Assembly: GCF_026151165.2 (NCBI RefSeq)
Contig: NZ_CP117849.1
Span: forward strand, 186,001-250,000
Direction of reading: 5' to 3'
DNA from: Cryobacterium sp. SO2
Lineage (GTDB): Bacteria; Actinomycetota; Actinomycetes; Actinomycetales; Microbacteriaceae
DNA: 64,000 bases
Below, one piece after another: positions 41,001 through 48,397 of the stretch. Below the pieces are notes generated by a model. It saw only the letters and a list, made by a program, of their open reading frames with translations, searched no databases and was not told the DNA's origin. The position numbers were made by a program, and so were the translations under genes. How positions within the stretch are numbered: position 1 is the first letter of the stretch; each line of letters starts with the position of its first letter.

Positions 41001-42292
41001 GCGGTCAGCTCCAGTTCGGGGTGGTGGGAACGCACGATGCCGAAGGCCTCGTGGGCGATCTCGAGCGTGCGGGTGATGTCGTTTTGGGTGAGGGCGGCGT
41101 TGAGGAAGTGGTTGTGGTGCGAGGTGAAGAACACCCCGCGCCGCACGCATTCGGCCACCCACTCCTGGTGCAGCATGAGCGAGTCGTCGTCGGCGATGCG
41201 GAGGTAGAACAGGGCGGGTGCCCCGGAGGCTATCAGGCTGAAGCCGTGCTCGGCACCTGCCTGCACGAGTCCCGTCGTGAGCTCGGTGCCGAGGCGCTGG
41301 AACTGCGCCGGCGCATCCAGCTGCTTGAGCTTGGTGAGGGTGGCGATGCCGGCCGCGAACGGTATGGCGCTCATCCAGTAGCTGCCGGTGTAGTGCAGGC
41401 TGCTCACGGTGTCCTTCAGCGATTCGCGGCCACAGAGCGCCGAGACGTTGTAGCCGTTGGCGAGGGCCTTGCAGAAGCAGATGAGGTCGGCCTTGAACCC
41501 GAAGTAGTGGTCGGACCCGGCCAGGTCGAGGCGGAACCCGGCGCGCACGTCGTCGACGATGAGCACCACCCCGTGCGCGTCGCAGAGCGCCCGCACGGCT
41601 TGCCAGTAGCCCGCCTCCGGGAGGGTGTTGTCGGTGAAGTTGCCGTGCATGTACGGCTGGGCGATGAGGCCGGCGATGCTGCCACGGTGCTCACTGAACA
41701 GGCGCTCCAGGGCGGGCAGGTCGTTGAAGTCCACGTAGAGGTTGTTCGCCACCTCCTCCTCGAGCACGCCGGGGTAGTCGAGCTTCTGGGTCCACGGTGC
41801 AACGCCGTGATAGAAACCGTTGATGAAGACAATCTTCTTGCGCCGGGTGGCGGCGCGGGCGGTGAGCACAGCGAGGGTGGTGGCGTCGCCGCCGTTCTTG
41901 GCGAAGAAGGCCCAGTCGGCGCTGGCCACGGTGTCCACGAGCAGCTCGGCGAAGTCGACCATGATGGCGGAGGGGATCGTGACCACGTCTTCGAGCCTGG
42001 CCTGCTTGGCGGCGGCGGCGTCGACATCCGGGTCGCCGTAGCCGAGCACATTGGGGCCGTAGCCGCACATGTAGTCGATGTACTCGTTGTCGTCGAGGTC
42101 CCAGAATCGGGTGCCTTCTGCCCGGGAGGAGAACAGCGGGAACGAGGTCTGCGGGATGTAGCAGCCCTCGGTGGGGCCCTGGTGGCCGTAGATGCCGGAG
42201 GGGATGACGTTCAGCGCGCGGGCGAATGCGGCGCGGCTCTTCTCGAAGGTGTACGGGGTGGTGGGCGCGGTGCGCGCGGGAACGAGGCTCAT
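40997..42292 (-). CDS. Class III PLP aminotransferase (glutamate-1-semialdehyde aminomutase-like)
   Basis: 431 residues. The fold type I pattern is clear: FWDLDDNEYIDYMCGYGPNVLGYGDPDV, AKNGGDATTLAVLTARA, FINGFYHGV, the PLP-ring Asp247 in LIVDDVRAGFR and the Schiff-base Lys275 in FCKALANGY. It resembles GSA aminomutase (hemL) and related amino-sugar or beta-amino-acid transaminases, but it is not beside haem genes and its motif VRAGFR differs from the usual VMTGFR. Therefore it is probably a specialised transaminase or mutase. It overlaps the MFS gene by 4 bp and follows the SCP2-like gene by 5 bp. Confidence 0.9.
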   Translation of the reverse strand: MSLVPARTAPTTPYTFEKSRAAFARALNVIPSGIYGHQGPTEGCYIPQTSFPLFSSRAEGTRFWDLDDNEYIDYMCGYGPNVLGYGDPDVDAAAAKQARLEDVVTIPSAIMVDFAELLVDTVASADWAFFAKNGGDATTLAVLTARAATRRKKIVFINGFYHGVAPWTQKLDYPGVLEEEVANNLYVDFNDLPALERLFSEHRGSIAGLIAQPYMHGNFTDNTLPEAGYWQAVRALCDAHGVVLIVDDVRAGFRLDLAGSDHYFGFKADLICFCKALANGYNVSALCGRESLKDTVSSLHYTGSYWMSAIPFAAGIATLTKLKQLDAPAQFQRLGTELTTGLVQAGAEHGFSLIASGAPALFYLRIADDDSLMLHQEWVAECVRRGVFFTSHHNHFLNAALTQNDITRTLEIAHEAFGIVRSHHPELELTA

Positions 42293-42297
42293 GGTGC

Positions 42298-43071
42298 TTA
42301 CTTTCCGAGGTAGTGACCGACGCGGTCGAGGATGCGGTTGACGTTGTCGACCATGGAGATGACGCCGCGCATGGCCAGGCGGCCGTCGCTCATGCAGGCG
42401 ATGGCGCTGAGGTCGCCGGCGAGGATGCCGCCGGTGACCTCGAGGGTGGAGAAGGTGAGGGCGCCGCGCGGGTGCGGCGACGGCGCGGCAACGAAGGTGG
42501 CGTGGTGGTCGCGCAGTTGCAGGTGGTAGGCGAGGGTGCCGGTGACCTCGAGGGCGATGTCGCCGTCGGGGATGTGGTGGGCGCTGAACTTGCCGCTGCG
42601 GTCTTCGTTGGCCACCTGGGCGAGGGCGGCCGCGGCCACGTGCAGGGTGAGGATGGTGCTCGTCTCGCGGAATTCCGGGTCGGCCAGGTCGGCCTCCGTG
42701 GGCTGCAGGTAGCGGCCGAGCAGGTCGGTGAGGGGCGCGAAGACCCCGGTGAGGAAGCGCAGCCGGTGCGGGGCGGCGAGCGGGATCGGCTGGGCGGTGC
42801 CGTCGATCATCTTGTTGAAGTGCGCGACCGAGGTGAAGGCCAGGGTGAGCAGCGGTGCCTTCGGCGCACGGTCCCAGCGCACGCCGGTGGCGTCGAAGGT
42901 GAGCACGGGCCGGGGCATCCCGGGGATGACGAAGCGGATGCCCACCGGGGCCGGTGTGCCGGCGAGCAGGGCGCGGGCCGCTGGCACGCGGTCGACCAGC
43001 ACCGGCAACGTGCCGAGCACGGCGAAGAGGTTGATGTGCGCCTGGACGCGCGGGTCGGTGTCAATCAGCAC
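42298..43071 (-). CDS. Uncharacterised protein, possible SCP2-like lipid-binding domain
   Basis: 257 residues, no signal peptide or membrane span. The centre (about 38-95: VGIRFVIPGMPRPVLTFDATGVRWDRAPKAPLLTLAFTSVAHFNKMIDG) has the strand pattern and a hydrophobic tunnel-like pattern of SCP-2 sterol-carrier domains, which often accompany enzymes acting on hydrophobic substrates. The C-terminal part is mixed alpha/beta and not recognised. This assignment is tentative. It overlaps the TetR gene by 11 bp and is only 5 bp before the aminotransferase, so it must work in the same pathway. Confidence 0.7.
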   Translation of the reverse strand: MLIDTDPRVQAHINLFAVLGTLPVLVDRVPAARALLAGTPAPVGIRFVIPGMPRPVLTFDATGVRWDRAPKAPLLTLAFTSVAHFNKMIDGTAQPIPLAAPHRLRFLTGVFAPLTDLLGRYLQPTEADLADPEFRETSTILTLHVAAAALAQVANEDRSGKFSAHHIPDGDIALEVTGTLAYHLQLRDHHATFVAAPSPHPRGALTFSTLEVTGGILAGDLSAIACMSDGRLAMRGVISMVDNVNRILDRVGHYLGK

Positions 43072-43768
43072 GGGGCTGCTCCTTGAGGGACGGGGTGGTG
43101 TCGGTGGGTATGGTCATGTCGGCCTGGCCGGCCAGCCGGGCGAGGGCATCCGCTGCGAAGACAATGGTGTCGCGGGCCGCCGCGGTGTCGCGGTCGGCGA
43201 GCCAGGTGCTGGTGATGCCGTCGGTGAGGGTCACGAGAAGCCGCGCGGCCCGGGGCAGCGGCACCGACCACTGGGCGCCGCACGCGTCGGCCGCCAGGGT
43301 GAGGCTGCGCTCGGCCGCCGCGTAGTAGGCGCGGTACTGGCCGGTGGTCTCGGGGGAGGGCGTGTTCTGCCGCATCGCGTACAGGCTCAGCTCCAGCAGG
43401 GCCTGCTCGCGCTGCGGGTCGGCCACAAGCAGGTCGAGGTAGCGGTCGAGGCCGTGCCGCAGGATGCCGGAGAGGTCGGTACCTGGCTGCCCGGCGGCCG
43501 GAAGGGCCGACAGTGCGGCCTCGAGCTCCGCGTGGGTGACGGTCTCGATGACCGCCGTGATCAGGTCGTCACGGGAGTCGAAGACGTAGTGGAAGCTGCC
43601 GAGCGGCATACCGGCCTCGGCGACGATGGCGCGGGTGGTGGCCGCGGCCAGGCCGGAGCGGGCGATCACTCGTACGGCGGCGCTGATCAGGGCCGCCCGG
43701 CGGTCGGCGAGGGGGAGGCGGGCCATGGGACGCCGAATCGGCGTGGTTGTGTGCGGTGCGGCGCTCAT
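43061..43768 (-). CDS. TetR-family regulator
   Basis: 235 residues. N-terminal HTH: RRAALISAAVRVIARSGLAAATTRAIVAEAGMPLGSFHYVFDSRDDLITAVI, a standard TetR signature. The ligand-binding part has a TetR_C_6-like helix set (AALSALPAAGQPGTDLSGILRHGLDRYLDLL). It is the second gene of the operon and overlaps its neighbours on both sides. The likely operator is the perfect palindrome TTGGACACTTGTCCAA at the operon promoter. Confidence 0.93.
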   Translation of the reverse strand: MSAAPHTTTPIRRPMARLPLADRRAALISAAVRVIARSGLAAATTRAIVAEAGMPLGSFHYVFDSRDDLITAVIETVTHAELEAALSALPAAGQPGTDLSGILRHGLDRYLDLLVADPQREQALLELSLYAMRQNTPSPETTGQYRAYYAAAERSLTLAADACGAQWSVPLPRAARLLVTLTDGITSTWLADRDTAAARDTIVFAADALARLAGQADMTIPTDTTPSLKEQPRAD

Positions 43769-44550
43769 GCGGTGAGCCGGGCGGAGACGAGCAGGGCGAG
43801 CCGGGCCGGGGCCAGCCGGGCGAACATCGCGGTGGCCCGGTTGCGGCTGCCGACCACGAGCGAGGGTGGCGAGGAACGGCGGCCGAGGGCGACGAAGGCG
43901 GCATCCACCACCTGGTCGACGGTGAGCATTTGCCCCACCTTGAACCGTTCGGAGCCGGCCGCGGCGAAGAACTCGGTCTGGGTCGGACCGGGCGCGAGGG
44001 CCAGCACCTGCAGCGACGTGCCGCGGGACTCCTGCCAGATGGCCTCGGTGAGCGCTGTGACGAAAGCCTTGGTGGCGGCATAGACCGCGATGTTGGGCAG
44101 TGGTTGGTAGGCGGCGGTGCTCGACACGTTGAGCAGCAGGCCGGCGGGCGACGCGGTCAGCTGGGGCAGGAGCAGCAGGCTGAGCTGGGTGAGCGCCATC
44201 ACGTTGACCTGGATCTCGTCGGTGATGCGGCCCAGGTCTTCCTCGGCGAACGGGCCCGCCGTGCCGAAGCCGGCGCTGTTGACGAGGGCGTCGACGGTGA
44301 TTCCGCGCTCGCCGAGGTCGTCGACGAGGGCTTGCGCGGCGCCGGGCTGGCTGAGGTCGGTGGCCATCACCGTGGTGGTGGTGCCGAACGCGGCAGCCAG
44401 GTCGCGGGCCAGGGTCTCCAGGCGGTCGCGGCGACGGGCCACGAGCACGAGGTCGGCGCCCTGCTTGGCGAAGCGCCGGGCGAAGGTGCTGCCGAAGCCG
44501 GAGCTGGCTCCGGTGATGAGCACAACACGGCGGGGAACGGCGGGGGTCAC
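43765..44550 (-). CDS. Short-chain dehydrogenase/reductase (first gene of the five-gene operon)
   Basis: 261 residues, classical SDR: VVLITGASSGFGSTFARRFAKQ cofactor loop, ATDLSQP, VNSAGFGTAGPF (NSAG), catalytic Ser in LNVSSTAAYQ, and YAATKAF (YxxxK). The C-terminus ends with a hydrophobic basic stretch. It is closest to the DltE/ketoacyl reductase-like SDRs. The start is GTG 44550, 24 bp from the TetR-type operator. Probably oxidises or reduces a carbonyl before or after the transamination step. Confidence 0.92.
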   Translation of the reverse strand: MTPAVPRRVVLITGASSGFGSTFARRFAKQGADLVLVARRRDRLETLARDLAAAFGTTTTVMATDLSQPGAAQALVDDLGERGITVDALVNSAGFGTAGPFAEEDLGRITDEIQVNVMALTQLSLLLLPQLTASPAGLLLNVSSTAAYQPLPNIAVYAATKAFVTALTEAIWQESRGTSLQVLALAPGPTQTEFFAAAGSERFKVGQMLTVDQVVDAAFVALGRRSSPPSLVVGSRNRATAMFARLAPARLALLVSARLTA

Positions 44551-44574
44551 GGAATCTCCAGTGGGTCAAACGAC

Positions 44575-44590
44575 TTGGACACTTGTCCAA
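44575..44590. promoter_or_regulatory. TetR-type operator of the five-gene operon
   Basis: TTGGACACTTGTCCAA: 7-bp perfect arms with a 2-bp centre, 25 bp upstream of the first start codon. Size and symmetry fit TetR-family operators. Confidence 0.75.
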
Positions 44591-44785
44591 CTAGCTCAAT
44601 CTCCCGCACCGCAGGCCAAGCCACAAGCGATTTCGGCGGGCTTTACCGGCTCGAAACACAACCGTTCGACGGCGGACATGCGGCCGCGCCCTAACCTGCC
44701 CGAAACATCCGCCTCGCACGCTGTGAGATCTCGGCGGCCGCACAGTGCGGCACCGCCGACTGGAACGCCGAACTGGAAGGCTCTC

Positions 44786-45373
44786 ATGGAGACCGAATTC
44801 ACCCTGTCCCTGCCGCCGTGGCTGACCGAGCTGGTACCGGGACTCCCGCGCATCCTGCCGACCCTCGACGAGCGGATGGCCTTGGTGAACTCGCTGGCCG
44901 ACCGCAACTACCGCGAAGGCAATGGCGGCCCGTTCGCCGCGATCGTCGTCGACGCCGTCACCGGTGAGCTCGTCTCGGTGGGTGTCAACGTGGTGCTGAG
45001 CTCTGGTGTCGCCGGAGCGCACGCGGAGATCATGGCGCTGGGGCTGGCGCAGCGGAGCACCGGCTCCTGGGATCTGGGCGCCGACCCGGCCCGGCCGCTC
45101 GAACTCGTGGTCAATTGGCGCCCGTGTGTGATGTGTTACGGCGCCACCATGTGGTCGGGGGTGCGCCGACTGGTGGTGGCCGGCTCTGGGGCCGAACTCG
45201 AGGCTCTCACCGGCTTCGACGAGGGTCCCATGCGCGAGGACTGGGCCGAACAGTTCGAGGCCAGGGGCATCACCGTGGTGCAGGGTATTGGCCGGGACGA
45301 GGCCCTGCGGGTGTTCCGCGACTACGGCGAGGCGGATGTGCTGGTCTATAACGCCCGCGGCGGACTCGGCTGA
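44786..45373 (+). CDS. Nucleoside deaminase (CDA superfamily)
   Basis: 195 residues. Zn site: AHAEIMAL (His and catalytic Glu) and the Cys pair in WRPCVMCYG. Insertions include a long C-terminal segment SGAELEALTGFDEGPMREDWAEQFEARGITVVQGI resembling the GuaD/guanine deaminase-like group. Deaminates a purine or nucleoside; which one is unknown. The ATG at 44786 follows GGAAGG. A long hairpin terminator follows, shared with the convergent surface protein gene. Confidence 0.9.
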   Translation: METEFTLSLPPWLTELVPGLPRILPTLDERMALVNSLADRNYREGNGGPFAAIVVDAVTGELVSVGVNVVLSSGVAGAHAEIMALGLAQRSTGSWDLGADPARPLELVVNWRPCVMCYGATMWSGVRRLVVAGSGAELEALTGFDEGPMREDWAEQFEARGITVVQGIGRDEALRVFRDYGEADVLVYNARGGLG

Positions 45374-45406
45374 TCGGGCCCGCCCGGCCGCCTGCGCGCC
45401 GGGCAT

Positions 45407-45454
45407 GCCTCTGACCGGCTGCCGACGGAGAGCGTCGGGCAGCCGGTCAGAGGC
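45407..45454. terminator. Bidirectional hairpin terminator
   Basis: GCCTCTGACCGGCTGCCGACG (45407-45427) pairs with 45433-45454 over about 21 bp with one bulge. It lies between the convergent deaminase and surface-protein stop codons. The loop is only 5 nt. Confidence 0.85.
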
Positions 45455-45472
45455 TCTGTCAGTCCGTTCCGA

Positions 45473-47032
45473 TCAGGCCTGGCTCGTCGGCCAGGTCGAG
45501 ATCCCCTGTCGGCGTCGCATGCCGGCCAGCAGGATCAGCAGCAGTGATCCCACAGCAATCGGGATCAGGGCGATAGTGAGCACAAGTGTCGTGTTCGCCC
45601 CGGTGTTCGCCAGCGCGGTCGGCAGGAAGCCGGCAGCTGTGGAACTCGCGACTCCTATGGTCGTGCCGGCCGTGTTCGGGCCGGTCGGAGCCGGGATCAC
45701 CGTGGCGCCGGGCACGGTCGGCTGCACCGGGGTGACCGGGGTGACGGGACTTACCGGGGTGACCGGGTTGGTCGGTGCGATCGGGTCCACCGGGGTGACC
45801 GGGGTGACGGGTGTTACCGGGGTCACGGGCGTGACCGGGGTGACGGGTGTGAGCGGGTTCACCGGGGTGACAGGCGTGACCGGGGTGATGGGTGTGACCG
45901 GGTTGACCGGGGTGACAGGCGTCACTGGTGTGACCGGGGTCACCGGCACCGTGGTCGTGCTGCCGGAGGTGGTCGAGTCACCCACCACCGAGATCGAGTT
46001 GCCGGTCACGGTGACGGGAAGTAGACCGCCGAGTACAGCCTGGGTGCCGCCGAGGAGGCTGTCGCTTCCGGCGGTCGCGGCGTCCGGTTCGGAGACACCG
46101 GCACCGGGACCCGCCGTAGTGGTGTCGGTGCTGGCCGAGTCGCCGACCACAGAGATCGCGTTGCCGGTCGCGGTGACGGGTGCCACTGCGTCGACGACCG
46201 CTTGGGTGCCGCCGAGGGTGCTGTCGTTTCCGTCGGTGCTGGCGCCATCCGTCGGGGTCGCTGCGGTGGTGCCGGCCGGCGCTACCGCAGTGGTGGTGTC
46301 AGAGCTGGTGGAGTCTCCGACCACGGAGATCGCGTTGCCGGTCGCGGTGACGGGTGCCACTGCGTCGACGACCGCTTGGGTGCCGCCGAGGGTGCTGTCG
46401 TTTCCGTCGGTGCTGGCGCCATCCGTCGGGGTCGCTGCGGTGGTGCCGGCCGGCGCTACCGCAGTGGTGGTGTCAGAGCTGGTGGAGTCTCCGACCACGG
46501 AGATCGCGTTGCCGGTCGCGGTGACGGGCGCCACCGCATCGACGACCGCTTGAGTACCGCTCAGGGCCCCGTCGCTTCCGTCTGTTGTGGCCGCCTCCGT
46601 CGTTTCCGGTGCGGCTGTCGTCGTTGCCGGGGCAGTCGTGCTGGTGCCGGAGCTGTTCGAATCCCCGACTACGGAGACCGAGTTGCCCGACTCGACGACG
46701 GGTGCCGCCGCGTCAACCACTGCCTGGCTGCCGCCGAGGATGCTGTCGCTTCCGCTGGTGGCGGCACCGTCTGATGTGCCGGCATCCGTGGCACCGGCCG
46801 CAGGAGCGGAGGTGCTGGTGGCGGAGCTGCTCGAGTCGCCGATGACGGCGATCGAGTTGCCGGTCACGGTGACGGGGATGGCGGCATCGACAACGGCCTG
46901 AGTGCCCGACAGGATTCCATCGGAGCCCGAGGTGTCTGGTGCTTCTGCGGCGTTGGCAACGCCGGCGCCGATGACCGACAGGCCTCCGGCGAGGAGGGCG
47001 CAGTAGAGGCCCTTTTTGACGTACGAGAACAT
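45473..47032 (-). CDS. Chaplin-like repeat surface protein with LANTG sortase signal
   Basis: 519 residues. Signal peptide 1-28 (cut after VANA). Six modules of about 33 residues begin near 36, 94, 152, 210, 268 and 322, each of the form GSDG-LSGTQAVVDA--PVTVTGNSISVVGDS. The second half resembles the chaplin core PVNVCGNTVNVVG, but the two Cys of chaplins are absent (Thr instead). Ser/Thr/Ala linkers separate modules. A PVTP-rich stalk (363-440) and a C-terminal sorting signal LANTG (474-478), helix (481-503) and RRR follow; LAxTG is the class E sortase motif used by the long chaplins of Streptomyces. So it is a wall-anchored protein. The chaplin relationship is inference. Modules four and five are nearly identical at DNA level. 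Confidence 0.88.
   Translation of the reverse strand: MFSYVKKGLYCALLAGGLSVIGAGVANAAEAPDTSGSDGILSGTQAVVDAAIPVTVTGNSIAVIGDSSSSATSTSAPAAGATDAGTSDGAATSGSDSILGGSQAVVDAAAPVVESGNSVSVVGDSNSSGTSTTAPATTTAAPETTEAATTDGSDGALSGTQAVVDAVAPVTATGNAISVVGDSTSSDTTTAVAPAGTTAATPTDGASTDGNDSTLGGTQAVVDAVAPVTATGNAISVVGDSTSSDTTTAVAPAGTTAATPTDGASTDGNDSTLGGTQAVVDAVAPVTATGNAISVVGDSASTDTTTAGPGAGVSEPDAATAGSDSLLGGTQAVLGGLLPVTVTGNSISVVGDSTTSGSTTTVPVTPVTPVTPVTPVNPVTPITPVTPVTPVNPLTPVTPVTPVTPVTPVTPVTPVDPIAPTNPVTPVSPVTPVTPVQPTVPGATVIPAPTGPNTAGTTIGVASSTAAGFLPTALANTGANTTLVLTIALIPIAVGSLLLILLAGMRRRQGISTWPTSQA
46152..46528. repeat. Perfect tandem repeat, 174-bp period, within the surface protein gene
   Basis: Bases 46152-46354 are identical to 46326-46528, i.e. 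203 bp of identity at a period of 174 bp (58 codons, one module plus linker). This means a very recent duplication or ongoing homogenisation of modules. Confidence 0.95.
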
Positions 47033-47116
47033 GGTTTTACTCCTTGATTGAATGATGTTGTGCTCCCTGACGGGAGACTGTGGTCGCGGTCTGCGGGAAT
47101 TCAGCAGCGCGACCCA

Positions 47117-48214
47117 TCAATCAGGAGTGGACCCGGGGTCGAACGAGGGGTTGATCGGAAGCGCGTCGCCGGCGTCCGGCGACGAGTGGAATCGGCTGGA
47201 GGGCACGGGGAGCAGACCGGACGGCGTGGTGGTCGCAGCCAGAGGGCCGTTGCCCGTGCCGGAACTCGTGATTGAGCCACCCGGGGACGCGGGAAGCGCC
47301 ACAGGGGCGAGCGGGGAACCGAACGGCGCCGCCGGAGCGGTGGGCTCCGGTGTGCCCGTCATTGTGGGCACGGCGGCGAACGCATCACTGCCGGAGTGAG
47401 GCGCGGAGAAGGTGGCCCCCACGATGCTGAACGGGTTCGTTAGAGCCGGGGTCGACGCTGCGGCGGAGGAGTCAGGAGCCACGGGAAGCGCAGCCACCTC
47501 GCCGGGAACGGGCACTGCCGGGGCGGCGATGCCGGTTGCGGCATCCGGCACGATCGCAGGGTCGAGCACGGGCGTGACGACTGCATCCAGGATGGGCGAC
47601 GCGACAGGGGCGATCGCACCGTTGACGGCGGGTGGCACGACGGTGTCGATGACCGGGGTGACGACGATGTCGACGACCGGAGTGACGACGATGTCGACGA
47701 CCGGAGTGACGACGGGGGCGACCACCGTGTCCACGACGGCGCCGGTTGTGGGAGCCACAACTTCATTCACGACCGGCGCAACCACGGTGTCGAGCACCGG
47801 GGAAGCGATCTGGTCGACAATCGGTTCGAGAGCGGGCTGGGCGATCGGTTCGACAACGGTAGCGACGACGGGCGTCACCACGGCCTCCACGGCGGGAACA
47901 GCAGCCACGACCTCGGTGATCGTCGTGTCGACGGTCGTGACAACCTCGGCGACCTTTACGGCGTCCCGCACCGGCTCCGGTACCGAGACGACGGTGCCCA
48001 CGGTGTCGACGTGGTCATCCACGGCGTCGACGACCGGGGCCGCCGTGTCCAGAATGCCGCCTATAAGCGAGTCATCGGTGTCGGCGGGACTGGCCGCGGA
48101 CGGCTGGGTCGAGGCGGATGCCGATGACGCGGTGGAGAGAAAATCCACGACAAGCCAGGCGAGGACAACCATGGCGGCGGCGAGCAGAACGCGCAACGGA
48201 AGCATGAAATGCAT
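47117..48214 (-). CDS. Val/Pro-rich repetitive secreted or membrane-anchored protein
   Basis: 365 residues from ATG 48214 (GTG 48241 or ATG 48205 are alternatives; none has a strong ribosome-binding site). An N-terminal signal anchor (LPLRVLLAAAMVVLAWLVVDFL) is followed by SLIGGILDTAAPVVDAVDDHVDTVG, then a long run of V-V-D/T-P heptad-like repeats (about 95-240: TVVAPVV, DIVVTPVV and variants) and an Ala/Pro/Ser-rich tail without LPxTG. Family not recognised. The repeat pattern of alternating Val suggests an extended beta or fibre-like structure. It is 84 bp upstream of the chaplin-like gene on the same strand, so they may be co-expressed. Confidence 0.8.
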   Translation of the reverse strand: MHFMLPLRVLLAAAMVVLAWLVVDFLSTASSASASTQPSAASPADTDDSLIGGILDTAAPVVDAVDDHVDTVGTVVSVPEPVRDAVKVAEVVTTVDTTITEVVAAVPAVEAVVTPVVATVVEPIAQPALEPIVDQIASPVLDTVVAPVVNEVVAPTTGAVVDTVVAPVVTPVVDIVVTPVVDIVVTPVIDTVVPPAVNGAIAPVASPILDAVVTPVLDPAIVPDAATGIAAPAVPVPGEVAALPVAPDSSAAASTPALTNPFSIVGATFSAPHSGSDAFAAVPTMTGTPEPTAPAAPFGSPLAPVALPASPGGSITSSGTGNGPLAATTTPSGLLPVPSSRFHSSPDAGDALPINPSFDPGSTPD

Positions 48215-48397
48215 TTCACGTCGTTGTTCCACGTCATTCACCCCCCGGTGACTTCGTCTGAATGTCAGAACACCACAGGTTTCGCGCAAAGTCCAGCAAT
48301 TGTGCACAACCCGGGTCCGGCGGCGTTCGGGTGGCGGTGCCAAAACGGCCGGTCCGCCGCCACTCGCGACTGCCCCCGAGGAGAGTTAACTAGAGGA

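Noticed and set aside
42298..43071. Firm SCP2 assignment for the operon's third gene
   Set aside because: The pattern is only suggestive; without a profile search it is kept as tentative.
45288..46553. Plus-strand frame with collagen-like GVTGVTG repeats
   Set aside because: It is the antisense shadow of the PVTP stalk of the surface protein at 45473-47032, which has a signal peptide and sortase signal on the other strand.
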